Shown: positions 24,924 to 31,975 of the stretch, piece by piece | Layout: the number at the start of each line of letters is the position of its first letter | Numbering within the stretch: position 1 is the stretch's first letter | NCBI RefSeq assembly: GCF_014483895.1 | Contig: NZ_CP059987.1 | Span: 2,356,001-2,420,000 of the forward strand | From: Protaetiibacter sp. SSC-01 | GTDB lineage: Bacteria; Actinomycetota; Actinomycetes; Actinomycetales; Microbacteriaceae | Direction of reading: 5' to 3' | DNA: 64,000 bases | Notes under the pieces: model-generated | What the model was told of the DNA's origin: nothing | Database searches by the model: none | The model's input: only the letters and a program-made list of their open reading frames with translations | Position numbers and translations under genes: made by a program

Positions 24924-26258
24924 CTACTGCCGCCCTGTGAACTGCCAGAGCGGCTCGACGACGACCTTCCGCCACGGACGGCGACGAGGCCTGCGGGTCA
25001 CGGGACGGGCCGCTTCCAGGCTCACACGGCGCGACCGCGGCGTGTCATCCCACGTGGCGACGAGCGCGCGGGCCTCGTCGATCCACGCCTCGCGGGCCGC
25101 GAGCTCGGGCCCGAAGTCGCGGACATGGGCGCGCGGATCGGCGAGGAACAGTTCGAGGTCGACCGCCGGGCCGAAGATGGTCGACTTCTGTCGGTAGTAG
25201 TCGTTCAGGGAGATGATGCGCGTCGGCACCCCCTGCAGCGTGAGGAAGAGCGCCGTGTGGTAGGACGAGGTGATCCCGAACTCGACGTCGAAGGCGCCCC
25301 GACCGCGAACCTCGCCCGGCGCGAGCTGCAGAGCCATGCGCGCGAGGTCCGCGACCGCGTAGGAGTCGAACGGGAAGAAGGCATCGAAGCCCTTGAGCGA
25401 GGGCAACGAATCACGGATGACCTCGCGCACGTCGTCATACGCATGGAGCACGACGACATCGTGATCCGGGCGAGCAGCCTGCACCTGGCCGACGAGGTTG
25501 CGGGCCTGATCGTGCTGCTCCCGGCTCGCGGTGTACTCCGCCGTCGTGTTCAGGTGAAGCGCGAACGCTGTCGGCTTCGCCGAGCGGACGGCGGCGAGCG
25601 CATCCGCCCATGGCTTCATGGTCTCGATCGTGTCGTCGAACGAGAACCGTGCGGCGTCCGCGAACGGGGTCCCGCGAACGAGCTCCAGGCTCGGATGGTC
25701 ACGCAGCCCGATGAGACCGGGCGGGAGGACGGAGAAGATGCTGCAGAGCTCGGGGAGGATGTCGGCGTCGAGTTGGATACCCGAGAGCAGGTAGTTCTCG
25801 ACCCCGACGGTCTCGATGAGGTCGCGGATGATCCGCACATGCCGTGCGCCCCACATGGCGTTCAGATGGCCACCGCCGTACAGATGCATCGCGCCGCCCC
25901 GCGCGACGCGACTCACTGCCTCGAGCCCCATGAGGCTCGCGTCCATCGCGTCGAAGCTCGTGTAGAGCACGTGCTCCACGCCGAGCCAGCGCTCCAGAGC
26001 CAGCGTGTAGTCGGCATCGATGACCGACTCGAGGGCGACCATCGCCACGACCTCGAACCGCCCATCGGCCCGATGGAACGCGATCGTGTTCTTCAGTTGC
26101 AGGATGTCGCCGAAGTTGTTGTAGCCCTCGTAGCTGCCGTAGAGGTACACGCGAGGAGTGGAGGATTCGAGAAGGCGGCGGGTGGCCTCGCGGGCGTAGT
26201 AGTACACGGACGCTGCAGGCGCGCGGGTTCCCTCGGCCACCGGGGTCGGGTGCGGCAT
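24924..26258 (-). CDS. Polysaccharide pyruvyl transferase family protein
   Basis: A 444-aa protein of the PS_pyruv_trans (CsaB/WcaK-like) family, which adds ketal-linked pyruvate from phosphoenolpyruvate to glycans. Visible features are the N-terminal VYLYGSYEGYNNFGDILQLK (family YxNxGD motif), AMHLYGGGHLNAMWGARHVR, GLRDHPSLELV and the C-terminal ITSSYHTALFLTLQGVPTRI. A basic tail (RRPRRRPWRK) could touch the membrane. TAGCAT six bases before the ATG implies a leaderless transcript starting in the 16-bp gap after the methyltransferase gene. It marks the left edge of the glycan island. Acceptor sugar unknown. Confidence 0.85.
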   Translation of the reverse strand: MPHPTPVAEGTRAPAASVYYYAREATRRLLESSTPRVYLYGSYEGYNNFGDILQLKNTIAFHRADGRFEVVAMVALESVIDADYTLALERWLGVEHVLYTSFDAMDASLMGLEAVSRVARGGAMHLYGGGHLNAMWGARHVRIIRDLIETVGVENYLLSGIQLDADILPELCSIFSVLPPGLIGLRDHPSLELVRGTPFADAARFSFDDTIETMKPWADALAAVRSAKPTAFALHLNTTAEYTASREQHDQARNLVGQVQAARPDHDVVVLHAYDDVREVIRDSLPSLKGFDAFFPFDSYAVADLARMALQLAPGEVRGRGAFDVEFGITSSYHTALFLTLQGVPTRIISLNDYYRQKSTIFGPAVDLELFLADPRAHVRDFGPELAAREAWIDEARALVATWDDTPRSRRVSLEAARPVTRRPRRRPWRKVVVEPLWQFTGRQ

Positions 26259-26270
26259 CCTGCGATGCTA
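26259..26270 (-). promoter_or_regulatory. Leaderless promoter of the pyruvyl transferase
   Basis: TAGCAT on the minus strand (26265-26270), six bases, then ATG. It follows the upstream methyltransferase stop at once, so the two adjacent genes can be transcribed separately. Confidence 0.5.
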
Positions 26271-26274
26271 CAGG

Positions 26275-27075
26275 CTAGCCCCGCGCGAGGATCTCGCCGT
26301 GCGGCATGACCATCCAGCCGCTGTCGTCGTCCCGCCACCCGAGCCAGCCCTCGCGCACGAGGTCGAGGGCTGCTCGGTCGCCGATGCCGGTCGCGAGCAC
26401 GCCCGAGGCGTACTCCGACTCGACGGCGCGGTCGGCCCACAGCCCGCCCCACCAGTCGCGCGTCGGCTGATCCGTCCAGCACCAGACGGATGCGCCCGCC
26501 TCGACCTCGGTGAAGCCCGCCTCCTGCGCCCACGACTTGAGGCGACGCCCCGCATCCGGGTTGCCGCCGTTGTGGCGCGAGAGGCGCACGTAGGTGTCGC
26601 GCCACGCGTCGAGGCCCTCCGAGTCGGGGAAGACGATCGAGCCGACGTAGTCGCAGTCGCGCGCCGCGACGATGCCATCGGGCGAGACGAGTCCGCGCCA
26701 CGCTCGCAGTGCCTCGACGGGGCGGCCGAGGTGCTGCAGCACCTGGTGCGCGTGCACGACGTCGAACGAGCCGTCGTCGAAGCCGGGCGCGTAGGCGTCG
26801 GCCACGCGGAACTCGACGTTGTCGACACCCTGCGCCTCGGCGAGGCGGGAGGCCTCCGCCACGACTGCCTCCGAGGCGTCGATGCCGATGACCTTGCCCG
26901 GGTACACGAGGCGCGCGAGGTCGACCGTGATCGTGCCGGGGCCCGCGCCCACGTCGAGCACGTTCATGCCCTCGCGCAGGTGCGGCACGAGGTAGGCGGC
27001 GGAGTTCGCGGCGGTGCGCCACCGGTGGGAGCGCAGCACGCTCTCGTGGTGGCCGAGGGTGTAGCGCTCGGGCAT
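26275..27075 (-). CDS. Class I SAM-dependent methyltransferase
   Basis: A protein of 266 aa. Motif I MNVLDVGAGPGTITVDLARL lies at about 37-56, with an acidic motif II in GIDASEAVVAE and FDVVHAHQVLQHLGRP as the post-motif. The C-terminus is Trp-rich. The fold resembles UbiE/arsenite-type methyltransferases; a small-molecule or glycan substrate is possible. TAGGCT six bases before the ATG indicates a leaderless transcript, divergent from the first Wzy-like gene. SAH released here would be recycled by AhcY. Placement at the island edge suggests sugar O-methylation, which is inference. Confidence 0.85.
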   Translation of the reverse strand: MPERYTLGHHESVLRSHRWRTAANSAAYLVPHLREGMNVLDVGAGPGTITVDLARLVYPGKVIGIDASEAVVAEASRLAEAQGVDNVEFRVADAYAPGFDDGSFDVVHAHQVLQHLGRPVEALRAWRGLVSPDGIVAARDCDYVGSIVFPDSEGLDAWRDTYVRLSRHNGGNPDAGRRLKSWAQEAGFTEVEAGASVWCWTDQPTRDWWGGLWADRAVESEYASGVLATGIGDRAALDLVREGWLGWRDDDSGWMVMPHGEILARG

Positions 27076-27181
27076 GGGGAAAGCCTAGGCGGGGAAGCTG
27101 GACTGTTACCGCCGCCTCGGGCGACCGGCGCGACCGCGCGAGGCTCGGGAACCGCGCCCACCCAACCGCTAGCCTGAACGC
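27076..27181. promoter_or_regulatory. Divergent leaderless promoters
   Basis: Minus strand TAGGCT (27082-27087) plus six bases to the methyltransferase ATG. Plus strand TAGCCT (27170-27175) plus six bases to the Wzy-like ATG at 27182. Nothing else is evident in the gap. Confidence 0.55.
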
Positions 27182-28510
27182 ATGAAGACGGCGAGCGTGT
27201 ACCAGCGCGCGCTCGGCATCCTCGCCTTCTTCACCCTCGCGGCCGGCGAGTTCTGGCGCCACCTGCTCGGATGGTGGGGCTGGGGCGCGATCACGGGCAT
27301 CCTGCTCGTGCTCGCCATCGTCGAGCTCGTGCGCGGACGCGTCGACGTGCGACGCCTGCCGATCACGCTCATCGCCTTCCTCGCCCTGTGCACCGCGTCG
27401 ATCATCTGGTCGGCGTACCCCGGCGCATCCGTGCTCGGGGTGCTCGCGACGCTCGCGACGACCGTCGGCGCCGGGTTCCTCGCGAGCTGCTACCGCTGGG
27501 ACGAGGTGCGCGGCATGCTGACCGCCGCGCTGCGCTGGGTGCTCGGTCTCTCGCTGCTCTTCGAGCTCTTCGTCTCGGTCGTCATCCGCGAGAAGCTCCT
27601 GCCCTTCTGGGTCGACTACAGCCACCTCGAGAAAATCCCCAACGCGTTCTACTGGTCGCGCAACCTGCTCTTCGAGGGCGGACGCATCCAGGGCATCGTC
27701 GGCAACTCCAACATCCTCGGGATGCTGTCGGTCCTCGCGCTCGTGCTCTTCGCCCTGCGCCTCGCGCTGCGCAAGGGCTCCCCGATCTGGGGCTGGGTGT
27801 GGATCGTCGTCGCGGTCGCGATGATCGCCCTCACGCGCTCCTCGACCGCGCTCGTCGCGCTCGGCGTCATGGTGCTCGTCGGGGCCTACGTCGTGCTCGT
27901 GCGGCGCACGAGCGGCCGGGCCCGGCTCGCGACCTACCTCGGCGGAGCGCTCGGCGCCGCCGCGCTCGTCACGATCGCGATCGTGTTCCGCGCCCCGCTG
28001 CTCGCGCTGCTCGGCAAGCGCAGCGACCTCACCTACCGGCTCGAGATCTGGGACAGCGTGTGGGCGCTCGCCTCCGAGCGTCCAGCCGCGGGATGGGGCT
28101 GGGTGAGCTACTGGGCGCCGTGGGTCGAGCCGTTCGACGACCTCGTCGTCATCCGCGGCGTCACCTACCTGCAGGCCCACAACGCGTGGCTCGACGTCTT
28201 CCTGCAGCTCGGCATCCTCGGGCTCATCGCGTTCGGCGCGCTCGTCGCGACGGCCGTCGCTCGCAGCTGGCTCCTCGCAATCGACGTGCGCGGGGAGCGC
28301 AGCGAAGGGCACGGGCTGCGCTGGCCGGCATCCGCTCTCCCCCTCGTGCTGCTCGCGGGCCTGCTGACCCAGAGCCTCGCCGAGAGCCGCCTCATCGTCG
28401 AGCTCGGGTGGGTGCTGCTCGTCATCATCCTCATCAAGACGGCGTGGCCCGACACCGTGCGCGACGACCGGCCCGACCCGACCCAGATCGTGGGGCGCGC
28501 GTCGCGATGA
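27182..28510 (+). CDS. O-antigen ligase/polymerase-like (Wzy/WaaL) membrane protein 1
   Basis: A protein of 442 aa with about eleven hydrophobic segments and the large periplasmic-side loop of the Wzy_C/O-antigen ligase superfamily. That loop contains GRIQGIVGNSNILGMLSVLA, then RLEIWDSVWAL and VTYLQAHNAWLDVFLQLGIL, the conserved polar and His-bearing loop residues. Such proteins polymerise or ligate lipid-linked oligosaccharides outside the membrane. The start codon is leaderless. Its stop overlaps the next gene (ATGA), which encodes a paralogue. The acceptor is unknown. Confidence 0.88.
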   Translation: MKTASVYQRALGILAFFTLAAGEFWRHLLGWWGWGAITGILLVLAIVELVRGRVDVRRLPITLIAFLALCTASIIWSAYPGASVLGVLATLATTVGAGFLASCYRWDEVRGMLTAALRWVLGLSLLFELFVSVVIREKLLPFWVDYSHLEKIPNAFYWSRNLLFEGGRIQGIVGNSNILGMLSVLALVLFALRLALRKGSPIWGWVWIVVAVAMIALTRSSTALVALGVMVLVGAYVVLVRRTSGRARLATYLGGALGAAALVTIAIVFRAPLLALLGKRSDLTYRLEIWDSVWALASERPAAGWGWVSYWAPWVEPFDDLVVIRGVTYLQAHNAWLDVFLQLGILGLIAFGALVATAVARSWLLAIDVRGERSEGHGLRWPASALPLVLLAGLLTQSLAESRLIVELGWVLLVIILIKTAWPDTVRDDRPDPTQIVGRASR

Positions 28511-29817
28511 CGTCCGACGGGCCCCGGCTGCTCGACCCCTGGCTGGGGTTCCTGCGCTCGCGCCCGCTCTCGGCGGCGCTCGTCACGACCGGCATCCTGC
28601 TCATCGCCACGAGCTACCTGTGGATCCGGCTCACCGGATGGGCGGGCTACCTCGGCGCGCTGTCGGTGCTCGTGCTCGTCATGGGGCTCGTGCTGATCGC
28701 CCGGCGCGACGAGATCGAAGGCATCGTCGTGCCGCCCATCTCGATGCTCGCCTACCTCGGCTGGGCCACGCTCTCGATCGTGTGGAGCTCGTACCAGTGG
28801 GTGACGGCGGGCGGACTCGCGTACCTCTATGCCGTGACCGCGGTCGCCCTCTTCATCGCCTTCACGCGCGACACCATCCAGATCGTGCGCTCGATGGGCG
28901 ACGCTCTGCGCTGGGTGCTCGGCCTCTCGCTCGGCATCGAGCTCTTCGCGGGGCTCATCATCGACATCCCCATCCCCTACCTGAGCGTCGGGGCCCGCAT
29001 CGCCGAGCTGGGGCCGATCTCCGGCATCCTGCAGACCCGCAACCAGCTCGGCGTCGTCGCGATCATCGCGGCCATCAGCTTCGCGACCGAGCTGCGCACG
29101 CGATCCGTGAACCGGCTCACGGGCATCCTGTCGCTCACGGCCGCGGGGCTCTGCATCGCGCTCACCCGCTCCCCCGTCATCCTCATCACGGCAGGGGTCG
29201 TGTTCGTCGCCGCGGCGGTGCTCTACGGAGTGCGCCGCGTGCGGCCCGAGCGTCGGCAGCGCTGGCAGTTCATCCTGCTCGGGGCGGCTGTCGTGCTGCT
29301 CGCCCTCGCGTGGTTCTTCCGCGCTCGCATCATCTCGATCACGAACGCCGGCGGGCAGCTCGACTACCGCCTGCGGGTGTGGAACAAGATGCTCGAGTTC
29401 CTCGGCGGCAGCTGGCTGCAGGGGTGGGGCTGGACGGGCCGCTGGCATCCCGACGTGGCGCCGTACTCGGCCATCACCACGTCATCCGACAAGCCGCCGG
29501 GCTCGGCGCTCAACGCGTTCTACGACGTGCTCTTCCAGGTCGGCGCCATCGGCCTCGTGATCTTCGTCGGGATGGTGGGGCTCGCGTTCGCGCGCTCGTG
29601 GCTGCTCGCGGGTCGCCGCCGCAGCATCATCTACGCGTGGCCGGCGCTCGTGCTCATCGCGCTCATCCTCGTGTCGCTCATGGAGAGCTCGATCCTCGTC
29701 GAGTTCGGCTGGCTCGTGTTCGTGATCTGCTGCGTGAAGGCCTCGCAGGAGCTCAGCTGGCGCACCGCGCTCTCGCGCGTGCCGCCGCCCGCCCCCGTTT
29801 CGGATACCGGGTCCTGA
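28507..29817 (+). CDS. O-antigen ligase/polymerase-like (Wzy/WaaL) membrane protein 2
   Basis: A protein of 436 aa and a paralogue of the preceding gene. Both have ALRWVLGLSL after the first four spans and the same loop order, here GPISGILQTRNQLGVVAIIA, then DYRLRVWNKMLEFLGGSWLQ and PPGSALNAFYDVLFQVGAIG. The loop His of the first copy (AHNAW) is Leu-Asn-Ala-Phe here (ALNAF), so the two may differ in activity. ATG at 28507 overlaps the upstream stop by 4 bp, giving translational coupling. It is convergent with the acyltransferase gene, 9 bp apart. Confidence 0.87.
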   Translation: MTSDGPRLLDPWLGFLRSRPLSAALVTTGILLIATSYLWIRLTGWAGYLGALSVLVLVMGLVLIARRDEIEGIVVPPISMLAYLGWATLSIVWSSYQWVTAGGLAYLYAVTAVALFIAFTRDTIQIVRSMGDALRWVLGLSLGIELFAGLIIDIPIPYLSVGARIAELGPISGILQTRNQLGVVAIIAAISFATELRTRSVNRLTGILSLTAAGLCIALTRSPVILITAGVVFVAAAVLYGVRRVRPERRQRWQFILLGAAVVLLALAWFFRARIISITNAGGQLDYRLRVWNKMLEFLGGSWLQGWGWTGRWHPDVAPYSAITTSSDKPPGSALNAFYDVLFQVGAIGLVIFVGMVGLAFARSWLLAGRRRSIIYAWPALVLIALILVSLMESSILVEFGWLVFVICCVKASQELSWRTALSRVPPPAPVSDTGS

Positions 29818-29826
29818 GCCCGGGAG

Positions 29827-31938
29827 TCAGGGGAGATCGCGCACGGCGCTCGCGAGGAACGGCGCGATCGAGCGGGCGAAGAAGCTCGACATGTGGTTCG
29901 CGTCCCCGTACGCGACGAACCCGCCGATGACCGAGTGGCACAGCTCCGCGTCGCAGAAGTGACCCGTCAGGTCGAGGGGCAGCACCCCCTCCTGACCCTC
30001 GGCCGCGGCGAGCAGCGGGTCGGTGGTGAGCGCCGTGGCCGCGTCGGCCGTGCACGGGTCGACCGTCGAGCGCGCCTTCGCGACGCACTCGGGGATGTCA
30101 CCCACGCCCATCTGCGGAAGGTCGGCGAGCACGACCACCGTCTTGCCCGCCTCCGCGAGCGCCGCCCAGGTCTCGCGGTAGCCCGCCGCCTGCGCCTCGT
30201 GGGTGTCGGCCGGGGCTCCCCCGTCCACCGTGTACTCGCGGCTGATGCTCGAGGTGAACACGATCGAGATCTCCGGGTCGGCGACGATGCGCTGCAGCAC
30301 GGCGTCGTTCCACGCCCGGCAGCTCTCGGCGCCCGCGGGATAGAACACGGCGCTGAGCCCGTCGGAGGCGTTGAAGGCGCACGACGATTTCGCGATCATG
30401 TCGACCCGCCACCCGCGCTCCGCGGCGACCGCGCCCAGAGCGCTCGACCAGTGACCGGCGTGGGAGTCGCCCACGAGCGCGACCCGCGTCGTCGCCCGGT
30501 CCTCCGGCGCGCCGAACGTGCACTCGAGGATCGCGTCGATGTCGCGGTCCTGCTGGCAGGTGTCGCCGTTCGGCACCACGTTGCGGGTGTTGACCGCGTT
30601 GACGAGCACCGAGTCGGGGAAGGTGAGAAGGTGCGGATCCGCGCAGTCCGCGTCGGCCGCCGTGGCCGCGGCGCCGAAGCACGCCGCGCCGCTGTCGAGC
30701 TCCTGCTCGAGCTGCGCGGTGACCGACTCGAACCGCTGCTGCACCGACAGCCACACGCCCCCGGCGGCGCCGACCACGAGGGCCATCGTCGCGACCGATG
30801 CGACGAGGGTACGGACGCCGCCCTGCAGCCACGGCGCCGCGCGGAAGGGGTCCTCGACGAAGCGCTTGGTCACGGCGGAGAGCACGAGCGCCACGACGAG
30901 GAGCGCGAGCTTGTAGACCGTTCCCGCCTGCGGGATGACCGCGAGGAGCAGGATGACGAGCGGCCAGTGCCAGAGATAGAGGGAGTACGAGATGTCGCCG
31001 ACCCACTGCACCGGGCGAAGACTCACGAGACGATCGGGGGCGAAGCGGGTCCCCGAAGTGCCGGACCAGATGACGGCCGCGGTCGCGACGACGGGGAGCG
31101 CCGCGACCCACCCGGGGAAGGGCAGGGTGTCGCGATAGATCAGGACGCATCCGACGAGGACGACCCACGCGGCCCACGCGAGCACCGTGCGTGCGCGTGC
31201 CGACGGGACGACGGCTGCGGGCACCAGGGCGAGCAGGCCGCCGACGCCGAACTCCCACGCACGCGTCGGCGTGATGAAGTAGGCCGCGAGGGGGTCCGCG
31301 GCCGTCCACCAGATCGAGAACGCGAACGAGGCGGCGACCACGACACCGAGCACGATCGCCACGACCCTCTCGCGCCGGGCGGCGAGCCGGGCGGCGAGCA
31401 CGATCGCGCCGATGATGATGAGCGGCCAGACGATGTAGAACTGCTCCTCGGCCGAGAGCGACCAGTAGTGAGTCACGGGCGAGGGCGAGGCCGCCGAGGC
31501 GAAGTAGTCGGTCGCGTCTGCGGCGAGCGCCCAGTTCTCGACGTAGAGCGCGGCGGCGCCGACGTGCCGCATGACGTTCTGCCAACTGCTCACGGGGAGC
31601 GCGACGGCCGTGATGACGAGGGAGGCGAGCAGCACGAGGAGGCTCGCGGGGAGCAGGCGCCGCGCGCGGCGAGCCCAGAATGCGCCGAGCCGGATGCGGC
31701 CGCTGCGCGTCGACTCTCGGATGAGGTGTCCTGTGATGAGGAAGCCCGAGATCACGAAGAAGATGTCGACGCCGATGAACCCGCCGTGCACGAGTCCCGG
31801 CCAGAAGTGGTTGCCGACGACCGCGAGCACCGCGAGGGCGCGCAAGGCCTGGATCTCGGGACGGACCTCGCGGCGCGACGGCGCGACGATGCCGGCTGTC
31901 GGGCGCGGCTCGGCACCCTTGAGGTCACGCCGGCTCAC
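29827..31938 (-). CDS. OafA-type acyltransferase with C-terminal SGNH domain
   Basis: A protein of 703 aa. The N-terminal acyltransferase-3 domain (about 27-400, ten or more spans) begins EIQALRALAVLAVVGNHFWP (His44), followed by GGFIGVDIFFVISGFLI and the VEDPFR motif near 361. The C-terminal extracytoplasmic SGNH domain has VALVGDSHAGHW (Ser492) and the distal pair GDANH (Asp679, His682). This architecture O-acetylates surface glycans: the membrane domain moves the acyl group across and the SGNH domain attaches it. AGGAAGG precedes the GTG start. It is 37 bp downstream of the LGFP gene and probably co-transcribed. Confidence 0.94.
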   Translation of the reverse strand: MSRRDLKGAEPRPTAGIVAPSRREVRPEIQALRALAVLAVVGNHFWPGLVHGGFIGVDIFFVISGFLITGHLIRESTRSGRIRLGAFWARRARRLLPASLLVLLASLVITAVALPVSSWQNVMRHVGAAALYVENWALAADATDYFASAASPSPVTHYWSLSAEEQFYIVWPLIIIGAIVLAARLAARRERVVAIVLGVVVAASFAFSIWWTAADPLAAYFITPTRAWEFGVGGLLALVPAAVVPSARARTVLAWAAWVVLVGCVLIYRDTLPFPGWVAALPVVATAAVIWSGTSGTRFAPDRLVSLRPVQWVGDISYSLYLWHWPLVILLLAVIPQAGTVYKLALLVVALVLSAVTKRFVEDPFRAAPWLQGGVRTLVASVATMALVVGAAGGVWLSVQQRFESVTAQLEQELDSGAACFGAAATAADADCADPHLLTFPDSVLVNAVNTRNVVPNGDTCQQDRDIDAILECTFGAPEDRATTRVALVGDSHAGHWSSALGAVAAERGWRVDMIAKSSCAFNASDGLSAVFYPAGAESCRAWNDAVLQRIVADPEISIVFTSSISREYTVDGGAPADTHEAQAAGYRETWAALAEAGKTVVVLADLPQMGVGDIPECVAKARSTVDPCTADAATALTTDPLLAAAEGQEGVLPLDLTGHFCDAELCHSVIGGFVAYGDANHMSSFFARSIAPFLASAVRDLP

Positions 31939-31975
31939 TCGAACACCTTCCTGTCGGCGTCACCGACGTTCCCGC

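Noticed and set aside
23641-25197. Long plus-strand frame overlapping the acyl-CoA dehydrogenase
   Set aside because: It is Arg- and Ala-rich, lacks domain motifs, and is a frame shadow of the dehydrogenase gene and of the opposite-strand pyruvyl transferase gene.
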